From: Catenulispora pinisilvae
Lineage (GTDB): Bacteria > Actinomycetota > Actinomycetes > Streptomycetales > Catenulisporaceae
Reading direction: 5' to 3'
Length of the DNA: 53,184 nt
Assembly (NCBI RefSeq): GCF_015356865.1
Contig: NZ_JAAFZA010000054.1
Location: forward strand, 1-53,184
Part shown: positions 42,394 to 50,349 of the stretch, in pieces
Position numbering within the stretch: position 1 is the stretch's first letter
Layout: every line of letters starts with the position of its first letter
Notes under the pieces: model-generated
Database searches by the model: none
Told to the model about the DNA's origin: nothing
Seen by the model: only the letters and a program-made list of their open reading frames with translations
Translations under genes and position numbers: made by a program

Positions 42394-42421
42394 AACCGCC
42401 CTCCCCCGGAGGGCGGTTTTT
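42394..42421 (+). terminator. Rho-independent terminator of the sigma-like cassette
   Basis: AACCGCCCTCC at 42394-42404 pairs perfectly with 42408-42418 around CCC and is followed by a T-run to 42421. It is the best classical terminator in the window. Confidence 0.92.
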
Positions 42422-42429
42422 GATCGCCC

Positions 42430-42467
42430 AGGAGATACCCCACAATCACGCTTTTGGGGTATCTCCT
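42430..42467. terminator. 13-bp inverted repeat next to the terminator
   Basis: AGGAGATACCCCA (42430-42442) and TGGGGTATCTCCT (42455-42467) pair perfectly around 12 bases. It lies downstream of the minus-strand gene at 42544 and may terminate it, though no T-run follows on that strand. Confidence 0.5.
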
Positions 42468-42543
42468 CGCCGAAGTCAGCGCTGATGTCGAGGTCAGCCG
42501 GTGGCAGGCGTGAATCGCAATACGCGGCGGGTCCGCCGTCCGA

Positions 42544-42963
42544 TCAGGAGACCAGCCGGATCATCGGCGCTTCCAGGCTCGTCGCTGCTACCTCGGTGCA
42601 GTGCCGACACTTGGTGCTCGCGGGACGAATGATGTTTGTCTGCGTTGTCGAACCCCACACCTGGTGGTCGTCCCGCTGTGTACACACGTAGCCGAACTTC
42701 AGCCGAACCCGTGGGGACTCGTTCAGCGGCCGTGCGTCAACGTCGCGCTTGGCGTCGTGGAACGGCGTCCACCAGTACTCCACGACCGCGCGCATACTCA
42801 CCTGCTCGTCCTCGATGGTGGAGTCGAAGCCTGCGATCCGGGCTGGGGCGAAGTGGCGCCCGTGCTGCTCATCGGCGGTGCATCTGGCCCGCTCGGCACC
42901 CCATTCAAGGAACATGGTGCGTCCCTGTCGCTCGCATACGAAGCAATCGAGACTCAGTTCCAT
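42544..42963 (-). CDS. Cys-rich, possibly zinc-binding protein
   Basis: This 139-residue protein has CFVC near residue 7, single cysteines near 30 and 95, and KCRHC near 120. That arrangement could hold one or two zinc ions. The region DDHQVWGSTTQTNIIRP before the last pair is well formed, but I cannot name a family. GGGAG lies six bases before the ATG at 42963. An alternative ATG at 43038 also has AAGGA upstream, but then a 22-bp palindrome would fall within the coding part; I prefer the palindrome as leader. It sits in the accessory island. Confidence 0.65.
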   Translation of the reverse strand: MELSLDCFVCERQGRTMFLEWGAERARCTADEQHGRHFAPARIAGFDSTIEDEQVSMRAVVEYWWTPFHDAKRDVDARPLNESPRVRLKFGYVCTQRDDHQVWGSTTQTNIIRPASTKCRHCTEVAATSLEAPMIRLVS

Positions 42964-42992
42964 ATCACGCTCCCAGTGCACGGGGTGACGTT

Positions 42993-43014
42993 GCCGTTCT
43001 CCACGGAGAACGGC
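42993..43014 (-). promoter_or_regulatory. 22-bp perfect palindrome upstream of the Cys-rich gene
   Basis: CCGTTCTCC and GGAGAACGG face each other around AC, extended by one G-C pair at each end. It lies 30-51 bases before the ATG at 42963 and could be an operator or an mRNA hairpin. Confidence 0.55.
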
Positions 43015-43089
43015 GGATATCTCGATGCGCTGCAACATCAGGTGATCCTTCCATGCGACTGCCTTGAGGCGAGGTATCAGCTACACGTC

Positions 43090-43287
43090 GTCACTGGCAG
43101 CAACGCCGCGGAGCAACCGCCTTCCAGCTCTCCCGCCCCGACCCCGTCCCGCACTACGCCAGCCTCCGGACGCTACTTCTCAACCACGCCGAGACCCTCG
43201 CACGAACCATCGACGAGAACGCCATGTCGCTCCACCGGTGACAGATCGCATGGCCAGGTGACAACTATCGCGTCCCGGCTCAGCGAG
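43090..43287 (+). pseudogene. decayed gene fragment, copy 1
   Basis: A frame without start reads AFQLSRPDPVPHYASLRTLL, then LNHAETLARTIDENAMSLHR and a TGA. It resumes as IAWPGDNYRVPAQR before further decay. The end part matches the fragment at 44001-44100 at protein level (WPG-NYRVPAQR) and at DNA level over about 38 bp. It appears to be a degraded copy of a gene I cannot identify. Confidence 0.45.
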
Positions 43288-43439
43288 TGTGCCGGGACAC
43301 AATAGTTGGAACTGAATGCGACCCGTGACGTGGTAGCGAGTTCGATGTGGCCACGGCAGTTGGCGCCGTCTGGCCAAGATTCTTGCGACCAGACCTGAAT
43401 TGCCATGCTTGTTGACACCGGAAAGACATGCTCGGCAGG

Positions 43440-43724
43440 TCAGTATCGGAGGTTCGCGAGGATCTCGGCCAGGGCATCGTCGACGGTTTCGAAGACGCCG
43501 GGGAGCTTCTGATTATTGCCTTGCCGATCCCGGACGTATGCAGCGTACGGTCCACCGGTCTGCACCCCCATCAAAGACGGCACCAGGTGGCCGATGGGAA
43601 GCCCCGGGCGGTCTTGGGCGTACACGTATATGGCCTCTCCCATGTCATCGACCTCTCGATTGACGGAGAGGCTCCGCTCCTCCAGTTGCTGGGCAACATA
43701 TCGACTGACCTGGACAGCGCTCAT
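43440..43724 (-). CDS. small unknown protein (94 aa)
   Basis: This protein begins MSAVQVSRYVAQQLEERSLS and contains GEAIYVYAQDRPGLPIGHLV and ETVDDALAEILANLRY. It looks like a compact alpha/beta domain and is well formed along its whole length, with no Cys. GGGGAAG lies just before the ATG at 43724. I do not recognise the family. It lies between the two related gene fragments. Confidence 0.65.
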   Translation of the reverse strand: MSAVQVSRYVAQQLEERSLSVNREVDDMGEAIYVYAQDRPGLPIGHLVPSLMGVQTGGPYAAYVRDRQGNNQKLPGVFETVDDALAEILANLRY

Positions 43725-44125
43725 TTCTTCCCCTATCCCCCGGCGCCAGGCCGGGCGCTTAGCAAACGTCCCGCCACTGCGACGTAAGTCGTAGCACAAC
43801 CCTGACATATTGGTTCTCTCTTGTCAGGGTCCCATCAAGACCTGCGTTGCACTGGCGGATCACGTTGATGCCCCCAGCCAGCTCACACCCGAGAGGACTG
43901 GCGACAGCGCCGCGAAACGGCCGTATTCGAACTTTCCCCCATCCCGACCCCGCCACGCGCGCGCGATTGACACCGACCGTGGTGCACAGGCGGTTGCAGA
44001 AACCGTGGCCAGGTCCTAACTACCGCGTCCCGGCACAGCGAGGATGGGGCCAGATCGATCTTGTTCGCCAATTGGCCGAAGCTTTTGCCAACTATCGAAA
44101 GCGGTCACAACCGGCACCCTTGCTG
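43725..44125. other. stretch without intact gene, holding fragment copy 2
   Basis: On the plus strand VVHRRLQKPWPGPNYRVPAQ followed by GWGQIDLVRQLAEAFANYRK (about 43970-44100) is a protein-like fragment related to the one at 43246-43287. No start codon with a ribosome-binding site fits. The rest shows nothing I can support. Confidence 0.45.
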
Positions 44126-44172
44126 TTGACACTGCCGCCACCCTGGCGGGACGATGGAACCGAACGTTCGGT
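44126..44172 (+). promoter_or_regulatory. paaA promoter with PaaR-like operator
   Basis: TTGACA (44126-44131) and GACGAT about 18 bases later form a promoter. The perfect 14-bp palindrome ACCGAACGTTCGGT (44159-44172) covers the expected start point. It fits exactly the ACCG-N2-CG-N2-CGGT core that I recall for the TetR-type repressor PaaR in Corynebacterium, although the outer bases of that motif are not conserved. PaaR releases DNA on binding phenylacetyl-CoA. Confidence 0.68.
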
Positions 44173-44191
44173 CGGTTGAGAGGTGGAAGCC

Positions 44192-45193
44192 GTGACGGCC
44201 CAGGCCAGGACGCAGGACGCGGCGGCAGCCGTGGCGGAACGGGAGCTGTCGGCGCGCTCGGAGCTGCAGGAGCGCTTCGACGGGCTGATCGGCGCCGACG
44301 AGCGGATCGAGCCGCGTGACTGGATGCCGGAGGCGTACCGCAAGACGCTGGTGCGGCAGATCGCGCAGCACGCGCACTCCGAGATCATCGGGATGCAGCC
44401 CGAGGGCAACTGGATCACCCGCGCCCCCTCGCTGCGGCGCAAGGCGATCCTGCTGGCGAAGGTGCAGGACGAGGCCGGGCACGGGCTCTACCTCTACGCG
44501 GCCGCCGAGACGCTCGGCGTGGACCGCGCCGACCTGCTCGACGCCCTGCACACCGGCCGCCAGAAGTACTCCTCGATCTTCAACTACCCCACGCTGACCT
44601 GGGCCGACATCGGCGCCATCGGCTGGCTGGTGGACGGTGCGGCGATCATCAACCAGATCCCGCTCCAGCGCTGCTCCTACGGCCCCTACGCGCGGGCCAT
44701 GGTGCGCATCTGCAAGGAGGAGTCCTTCCACCAGCGCCAGGGCTTCGAGTTGCTGCACGACCTGGCCCACGGCACGCCCGAGCAGCACGCCATGGCCCAG
44801 GACGCGCTGGACCGCTGGTGGTGGCCGTCGCTGATGATGTTCGGCCCGCCGGACGCGGAGTCGGCGCACTCCGCGCAGTCGATGGCCTGGCACATCAAGC
44901 GGCACTCCAACGACGAGCTGCGGCAGCGCTTCGTGGACATCAGCGTCCCGCAGGCCGAGGCGCTGGGACTGCGCATCCCGGATCCCGACCTGCGGTGGAA
45001 CGAGGAGCGCGGGCACCACGACTTCGGCGTGATCGACTGGACCGAGTTCCAGGAAGTGTTGGCCGGCAACGGTCCCTGCAACCGGCAGCGGGTCGCTTCG
45101 CGGGTGCAGGCGCATGAGAATGGCGAATGGGTGCGGGAAGCAGCTTTGGCTTATGCGGCCAAGCACAGCGATAAGGGAGTTGCGGCAGCATGA
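44192..45193 (+). CDS. paaA: 1,2-phenylacetyl-CoA epoxidase, catalytic subunit A
   Basis: PaaA is the di-iron subunit that epoxidises the ring of phenylacetyl-CoA, the key step of aerobic phenylacetate breakdown. The iron-ligand regions [14 protein letters not shown] and [16 protein letters not shown] are present, along with [20 protein letters not shown] near the start and WIKRH-like [13 protein letters not shown]. At 333 residues it has the usual length. I chose the GTG at 44192, eight bases after GAGAGG, over the GTG at 44183. The stop overlaps paaB (ATGA). A PaaR-like operator lies just upstream. Confidence 0.95.
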   Translation: MTAQARTQDAAAAVAERELSARSELQERFDGLIGADERIEPRDWMPEAYRKTLVRQIAQHAHSEIIGMQPEGNWITRAPSLRRKAILLAKVQDEAGHGLYLYAAAETLGVDRADLLDALHTGRQKYSSIFNYPTLTWADIGAIGWLVDGAAIINQIPLQRCSYGPYARAMVRICKEESFHQRQGFELLHDLAHGTPEQHAMAQDALDRWWWPSLMMFGPPDAESAHSAQSMAWHIKRHSNDELRQRFVDISVPQAEALGLRIPDPDLRWNEERGHHDFGVIDWTEFQEVLAGNGPCNRQRVASRVQAHENGEWVREAALAYAAKHSDKGVAAA

Positions 45194-45474
45194 GCACGGG
45201 TCTGCCTCTGTGGGAGGTCTTCATCCGCGGGCGGCGTGGGCTGTCGCATCAGCACGTCGGGAGCGTGCACGCCTCGGACGCGGAGATGGCGCTGCGCAAT
45301 GCTCGGGATCTCTATACGCGGCGCGGCGAGGGAGTCTCTATCTGGGTCGTCCCGGCGGCGTCAGTGTGTGCCTCTTCGCCGGATGAGAAGGAGCCCTTCT
45401 TCGACCCGGCTGGGGACAAGGTCTATCGGCATCCGACGTTCTACAGGGTTCCGGAAGGGGTGAAGAACCTGTGA
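45190..45474 (+). CDS. paaB: phenylacetyl-CoA epoxidase subunit B
   Basis: This 94-residue protein starts with [20 protein letters not shown] and continues with [20 protein letters not shown], the PaaB pattern. PaaB is a small subunit thought to bridge the PaaAC heterodimers and help electron delivery. Both ends overlap neighbours: its ATG overlaps the paaA stop and its stop overlaps the paaC GTG. Length and order match the standard operon. Confidence 0.95.
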   Translation: MSTGLPLWEVFIRGRRGLSHQHVGSVHASDAEMALRNARDLYTRRGEGVSIWVVPAASVCASSPDEKEPFFDPAGDKVYRHPTFYRVPEGVKNL

Positions 45475-46259
45475 CCGCTACTACTGAGGCCTCTACAGAC
45501 TCCGCCACTCCCGCGTCGGTCGCGCAATACGCGCTCCAGCTGGGCGATGACGCGCTGATCCTGTCGCACCGGCTGTCGGAGTGGTGCGCGCATTCTCCGG
45601 AACTGGAAGAGGACGTCGCGCTGGCGAACCTTGCGCTGGATCTGCTGGGGCAGGCGCGGACTCTGTTGACATACGCCGGTTCTCTAGAGGGCGCCGGACG
45701 TTCTGAAGACGACCTCGCGTTCCTGCGTACGGAGCGGGAGTTCGGCAACGTGCTGCTGGTCGAGCAGCCCAACGGCGACTTCGCTGTGACGATCGCGCGG
45801 CAGCTGTACTTCGCGACGTACCAGAGCGAGCTATACGCGGCCCTGTGCGATTCCACGGACCCGGAGCTGGCGGCGCTCGCGGCGAAGGCGGTGAAGGAGG
45901 TCGCGTACCACCGGGACCACGCGGTGCAGTGGACGCTGCGGCTCGGCGACGGCACCGCGGAGAGCCACCGGCGGATGCAGGCGGGTCTGGACCAGCTGTG
46001 GCCCTACACCGCCGAGCTGTTCTTCCCCGACCCGGTGGCCACGGAGCTGGTGCAGCAGGGCATCGCGGTCGACCCGCGCACGCTGCGCCCCGCGTGGGAG
46101 GCGTCGGTCGCGGGCGTGATCGAGGCCGCGACGCTGACTGTGCCGGCCGACGGCTGGCAGCCGCGCGGCGGGCGCGTGGGGATGCACGGCGAGGAGTTCG
46201 GGCTGCTGCTGGGGGAGATGCAGGCGCTGCATCGGCAGTATCCCGGCGCGAGCTGGTAG
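45471..46259 (+). CDS. paaC: phenylacetyl-CoA epoxidase structural subunit C
   Basis: This 262-residue helical protein is related to PaaA but lacks the full iron site, as expected for the structural partner. Recognisable stretches are LGDDALILSHRLSEWCAHSP, NLALDLLGQARTLLTYAG, FLRTEREFGNVLLVEQPNGD and VAYHRDHAVQWTLRLGDGT. It forms the stable PaaAC core. It starts at the GTG that overlaps paaB. A 39-bp gap separates it from paaD. Confidence 0.93.
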   Translation: MTATTEASTDSATPASVAQYALQLGDDALILSHRLSEWCAHSPELEEDVALANLALDLLGQARTLLTYAGSLEGAGRSEDDLAFLRTEREFGNVLLVEQPNGDFAVTIARQLYFATYQSELYAALCDSTDPELAALAAKAVKEVAYHRDHAVQWTLRLGDGTAESHRRMQAGLDQLWPYTAELFFPDPVATELVQQGIAVDPRTLRPAWEASVAGVIEAATLTVPADGWQPRGGRVGMHGEEFGLLLGEMQALHRQYPGASW

Positions 46260-46298
46260 GTCGGAAGGGTCGGCGGCGATCTCGGTGGAGCGGAGGCG

Positions 46299-46850
46299 AT
46301 GACGATGGTGGTTGAGGAGTTTGTGGCGCTCGACCTGGTGGCGCTCGAAGCCGCCGCGGCGGCGGTGCCGGACCCGGAGCTGCCGGTGGTGACGCTCGGC
46401 GATCTGGGCATCGTGCGCGGCGTGTCGCTGACCGACGACGGCGCGGTCGAGGTGCGCATCACCCCGACCTTCGTCGGCTGCCCGGCCACCGAGGTGATCG
46501 CCGCCGACGTGCGCAGCGCGGTCGCCACCTACCTCGGTGCCTCCGGCGCCCCGGCCACCGAGGTCCGCACTCGCACGGCGATGTCGCCGCCCTGGAGCAC
46601 CGACTGGATCAGCGAGGACGGCCGCCGCAAGCTCGCCGAGCACGGCATCGCGCCGCCGCGGGGTGGTGCGCGCCACGTCGGTGGACCGGTTCTTTTGCAG
46701 ATTTCCCCTTCCCCGCGCGCGGCGCAAGCCTGTCCCCGCTGCGGCAGCACCGACACGCGCGAGATCAGCGCGTTCGGCAGCACGCCTTGCCAGTCCCTGC
46801 GGGCCTGTCGGGCGTGCGGGGAGCCGTTCGGGGCGATGAAGTCCCTGTGA
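46299..46850 (+). CDS. paaD: phenylacetate degradation protein D (Fe-S assembly-like)
   Basis: This 183-residue protein has a DUF59/MIP18-type domain (VPDPELPVVTLGDLGIVRGV, then ITPTFVGCPATEVIAADV) and a C-terminal zinc- or cluster-binding tail with CPRCGSTDT and CRACGEPFG. PaaD is needed to mature the epoxidase system. The DWISEDGRRKLAEHGIAPP segment is characteristic. CGGAGG lies three bases before the ATG. An array of 12-bp repeats lies between it and paaE. Confidence 0.93.
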   Translation: MTMVVEEFVALDLVALEAAAAAVPDPELPVVTLGDLGIVRGVSLTDDGAVEVRITPTFVGCPATEVIAADVRSAVATYLGASGAPATEVRTRTAMSPPWSTDWISEDGRRKLAEHGIAPPRGGARHVGGPVLLQISPSPRAAQACPRCGSTDTREISAFGSTPCQSLRACRACGEPFGAMKSL

Positions 46851-46856
46851 TCGTCA

Positions 46857-46912
46857 CGCTGACCTTGCCGCTGGCTTTGCCGCTGACCCCGCCGTTGACC
46901 TTGTCGCTGATC
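46857..46912. repeat. 12-bp tandem repeat between paaD and paaE
   Basis: About 4.7 copies of a 12-bp unit (CGCTGACCTTGC-like) fill most of the paaD-paaE gap, starting seven bases after the paaD stop. Copies differ by one to three bases. Confidence 0.85.
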
Positions 46913-46932
46913 GAGTCCCTTGTGAGAGTGCT

Positions 46933-48012
46933 GTGACCTTGCTTCCTGTCGTCGGGTTGGACCGGCTCACCGATGACGCCGTGCGCGTCGTGTTCGGGGT
47001 GCCGGCGGGTGAGCGGGATGTGTTCCGGTACGCGCCGGGGCAGCATGTCACCGTGCGGGTGGAGCTCGGCGGGGCCGAGGCCCGGCGGGCTTACTCGCTG
47101 TGCGCGGCGCCGTTCGGGGACGGTGTGGGTGCGGACGGCGCGGGTGCGGACGCGGCGACGCTGAGCATCGCGGTCAAGGAGCTCGGGCCCGGCGGGTTCG
47201 GGGAGATCGCGGCCGGCAAGCTGGGCGTCGGGGATCTGGTGGAGGTGCTGCCGCCGGCCGGGCGTTTCGTCTTGCAGGAGGGGCCCGAGCACGTGGGCAT
47301 CGTCGCCGGCAGCGGCGTGACGCCGGTCTTGGCGATGGCCGAGGTGGCGCTGGCGCGCGGGGATCGCTTCACTCTGATCTACGGCAACCGGACCGCCTCA
47401 TCGGTCATGTTCCTGGAGGAGCTGGCCGACCTCAAGGACCGCTACGCCGAGCGGCTGATGGTGTTGCACGTGCTCTCCCGGGAGCCGCGGGAGGCGCCGT
47501 TGCTGACCGGGCGGATCGACGCCGAGCGGCTGCCGGAGCTGCTGGACGCGGCCGCGCCGGGGTCCGAGGCGCACTACTACCTCTGCGGTCCGATGGCGAT
47601 GGTCGACACCGCCAAGGAGGTGCTGGCCGGGCGCGGCGTGGGCCGCGGGCACGTGCACTTCGAGCTCTTCCACGCCGAGGACGCGCCGCCGCCGGCCGCC
47701 TACGCCGAGACCGCCAAGGTCCTGGCCGACGGCGACGTCGACGTCACGGTCACCCTCGGCGGCCGCCGCACCCAGCTGGCCATGTCGAAGGACGACGACT
47801 CGGTGCTGGCCGCCGTTCTCAAGGCCCGCCCCGACACCCCCTACTCCTGCACCGGCGGCGTCTGCGGCACCTGCCGCGCGAAGATCGTCACCGGCGAGGT
47901 CGCGATGGCCCACGACTACGCGCTGGAGCCGGAGGAGAAGGCGGAGGGCTTCGTGCTGGCCTGCCAGTCCCGCCCTCTCACCCCGACCGTGGAGCTGGAT
48001 TTCGACGCGTAG
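46933..48012 (+). CDS. paaE: phenylacetyl-CoA epoxidase reductase subunit E
   Basis: This 359-residue reductase passes electrons from NADPH to the PaaA di-iron centre. FAD-binding elements (YAPGQHVTVRV and RAYSLCAAP) come first, then an NADP-binding GSGVTPVLAMAEVAL, and a C-terminal plant-type 2Fe-2S domain. The latter has three close cysteines in YSCTGGVCGTCRAKIVTGEV and the fourth in VLACQSRP. The order and length match PaaE. The GTG at 46933 lies 82 bp after paaD. A 16-bp repeat array follows the stop. Confidence 0.94.
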   Translation: MTLLPVVGLDRLTDDAVRVVFGVPAGERDVFRYAPGQHVTVRVELGGAEARRAYSLCAAPFGDGVGADGAGADAATLSIAVKELGPGGFGEIAAGKLGVGDLVEVLPPAGRFVLQEGPEHVGIVAGSGVTPVLAMAEVALARGDRFTLIYGNRTASSVMFLEELADLKDRYAERLMVLHVLSREPREAPLLTGRIDAERLPELLDAAAPGSEAHYYLCGPMAMVDTAKEVLAGRGVGRGHVHFELFHAEDAPPPAAYAETAKVLADGDVDVTVTLGGRRTQLAMSKDDDSVLAAVLKARPDTPYSCTGGVCGTCRAKIVTGEVAMAHDYALEPEEKAEGFVLACQSRPLTPTVELDFDA

Positions 48013-48018
48013 CCGGGG

Positions 48019-48082
48019 CCGGCCGACGCCCTCACCGGCCGACGCCCCAACTGGCTGACGTCTTAACCGGCCGACGTCCTAA
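48019..48082. repeat. 16-bp x4 tandem repeat containing the flavohemoglobin stop
   Basis: Four 16-bp units (48019-48034, 48035-48050, 48051-48066, 48067-48082; CCGGCCGACGCCCTCA-like) fill the paaE-flavohemoglobin gap. The stop codon of the minus-strand gene (48079-48081) is inside the last unit. Confidence 0.88.
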
Positions 48083-49644
48083 GAGGCCTGCGACAGCAGC
48101 CACTCGTCGATCGTCTGCGGAGCCCGCACCTGCCCGGCCACCTCCGCCCGCCATCCGCTGTCCCTCCGCCACGCTCCATGAGAAGCGGCAGACCACGCGC
48201 TGGGTGAATCGGGTGCGGGCGGGTCAGGCCGCTCATTCGTGGCCGTCCCGGGTGCCGCGGGAGCCGATGGCGGCACCGGTGCGCCCTGCCCCGCGCCGGG
48301 CTGCCACAGTCCGTCCATCCCGCCGTACGCGTCGAACCGGATGCTCGCCAGCGGAATGTTCAACTCCTGCAACCGCGCGATCGTCGCCCGCACCATCGGC
48401 ACCGACCCCGACACATACACGTCGTGCCCGGCCCAGTGGTCGAAGAATTCCCCATAGCGGGTCACGACATCGGGCAGCATCCCGCGCTCTCCGGGATAGC
48501 GCGGATCGTGCGACACCGTCGGGACCACCGACAACCACCGCCGCCGATACGCGAGCCGTTCGAGGTCTGCCAGGTCGTAGAGCTCGTCGTCATGCCGGGC
48601 CCCATAGAACAACCGCACCTGGCGCGTGGTGTTCCACTTGGCCATGTCCTCGACCATCGCCTTGACCGGCGCCAGTCCGGTGCCGCCGGCGATGCAGAGC
48701 ACGTCCCGCATCGACGTCGTGTTGCACACCATCGTCCCCGAGGCCGGCCCCAGCCGGACGGTGTCCCCGACGTTCGTGTGGTTCACCAACGCGGTGGACA
48801 CCCATCCCGCGGGAACGGTGCGCACATGCAGAGTCAGGGTGTTGTCAGCCCGGGGCGCGTTGGCGATCGAGTAGTGCCGCCACACCCGGGGCCAGCGCTG
48901 CGTTTCCAGGGACAGGTACTGTCCCGGCCGGAACTTGTAGGGGGCGTCCGGTTGCAGCGTCAGGACGGCGATGTCCGGGGTCCGCCGCTCGTGCCCGACC
49001 ACCCGCGCGCTCCACCACGCCGGGGCGTGCCGGGCGTGCTCCTCGGCCGCCTCCATCATCGTCCCGGCGATGAGCTGGTACGCCGCCAGCCAGGCGGCGT
49101 CCATCTCGGCGGTCCAGGTGCTGCCCGCGTGGTGTTTCAACGCTGATATTAGGCAGCGCCAGACCATGTCGTAGTGTTCCGGGCGCACCCCGAACTTGCG
49201 GTGCTCACGACCGAGGTCCCTGAGATAGTCGGCCAGGCCGTCGGGGTGCTCGGCCTGGCCGACTATGCGTACCAGGGCCTGGAACAGGCGGTCGCGCTGG
49301 GCGTCCATCATCGGCGGGAACATGTCCCGCAGCGCCGGGTACTCGGTGAAGACCAGGGCGTAGAAGTGCGAGACGACCCGGTCGAAACCGTCGGTGACCA
49401 GTGCGAAGCTGTCCCTGATCAGGGCCGGGACGCGAGCCGGGTCCAGGTCTGTTCCATCGCTTGCCTGGCTTGCTCGGCTTACCTGGCTTACCCGGGTTGC
49501 CTCGGCTGCCGCAGTAGTAGCCGCAGTCGCCGTGCTCGCCGCAGTATCCGCACTCGCCTCGGTTGCCGCGGCCGCCTCGATCGCCTCGGCTAAATCTGTT
49601 CCGTCGGTGTCGGCGGCGTTTTCCGCCGCTGCCTGCCGCACCAT
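48079..49644 (-). CDS. flavohemoglobin-like globin/ferredoxin-reductase fusion
   Basis: This 521-residue protein joins a low-complexity Ala/Thr/Ser-rich N-terminus (1-65) to a globin domain (about 68-205). In the globin, HFYALVFTEYPALRDMFP and the proximal-His region GREHRKFGVRPEHYDMVW are visible. An FAD-binding domain (FRPGQYLSLE, WRHYSIANAP), an NAD domain (IAGGTGLAPVKAM, FYGARHDDELYDL) and a Pro/Ser-rich 70-residue tail follow. Flavohemoglobins oxidise NO to nitrate. The ATG at 49644 is preferred to a TTG at 49659. It converges on the paa operon, whose epoxidase is reported to be NO-sensitive, but a functional link is only inference. Confidence 0.87.
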   Translation of the reverse strand: MVRQAAAENAADTDGTDLAEAIEAAAATEASADTAASTATAATTAAAEATRVSQVSRASQASDGTDLDPARVPALIRDSFALVTDGFDRVVSHFYALVFTEYPALRDMFPPMMDAQRDRLFQALVRIVGQAEHPDGLADYLRDLGREHRKFGVRPEHYDMVWRCLISALKHHAGSTWTAEMDAAWLAAYQLIAGTMMEAAEEHARHAPAWWSARVVGHERRTPDIAVLTLQPDAPYKFRPGQYLSLETQRWPRVWRHYSIANAPRADNTLTLHVRTVPAGWVSTALVNHTNVGDTVRLGPASGTMVCNTTSMRDVLCIAGGTGLAPVKAMVEDMAKWNTTRQVRLFYGARHDDELYDLADLERLAYRRRWLSVVPTVSHDPRYPGERGMLPDVVTRYGEFFDHWAGHDVYVSGSVPMVRATIARLQELNIPLASIRFDAYGGMDGLWQPGAGQGAPVPPSAPAAPGTATNERPDPPAPDSPSAWSAASHGAWRRDSGWRAEVAGQVRAPQTIDEWLLSQAS

Positions 49645-49858
49645 CTCTCGCGCCCCCAAAGCCTTTCACCGGGCCCCGTGACCTTTGCGTCACGAAGCGC
49701 ATACCCAGTGCAAGCGATTACCTTAGGCTCCGGTGACGTCGCGGACTGTTGAAGTCCGGTGGAAGTCCGGTGGGGTAAAGGCGGGATTGTCCGCTATGGC
49801 GCGGGGAAAAGTCCTCGAAGTCCGGCAGGAGTCCGGGGCCGCGGAAAGGCCGGCGGCG

Positions 49859-50260
49859 CTATCGGGAGGGCTTTTGGCGCATGAGGGTCACGCGGCGGCT
49901 CAGGATGGCCTCCGCGGTGGCTCGTCCGTCCGGCCAGCGGCGGACGGCGATCCAGTCGTCGTTGAGGGGTCGTCGGAGGGGGTCTGCCGCCATCGACAGC
50001 AGCAGATTGGCGCCGTAGGTGGCACGGAGGGTGCCGGTGCCGGATTCGGTCGTACAGCCGCCCTCACCGGCCTCCGTGACCAGCGCCGGTATGAGGTCGG
50101 CGCCGGCGGCTTCCTGCAGGATCGCGAAGGCCTTCTCGTGGCCCTCCGTCCAGCCCAGCGCCCGGAGCCGCTGCGAGCCCATCGGACCTGCGGTTGACAC
50201 GTATGCTGTCCCAGCTTTCACAGTTCTGTCCGGTTCATGTCGACCGGGTGTCAGGTCCAT
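49859..50260 (-). CDS. unknown protein (133 aa)
   Basis: This soluble protein has a central segment EKAFAILQEAAGADLIPALV and an end WIAVRRWPDGRATAEAILSR. No family is recognised. Coding character is fair, but ribosome-binding sites are weak for both the ATG at 50260 and the internal ATG at 50182. It lies between the flavohemoglobin and the YihY gene, all on the minus strand. Confidence 0.5.
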   Translation of the reverse strand: MDLTPGRHEPDRTVKAGTAYVSTAGPMGSQRLRALGWTEGHEKAFAILQEAAGADLIPALVTEAGEGGCTTESGTGTLRATYGANLLLSMAADPLRRPLNDDWIAVRRWPDGRATAEAILSRRVTLMRQKPSR

Positions 50261-50349
50261 CGCCTGTCCCGGTATCTACCGAAATCCCGGAAGATCGCTT
50301 CATGGTACGTACGCCCGCGACACGTTGTCGCCGGAGTTTTCGGCCCAGC

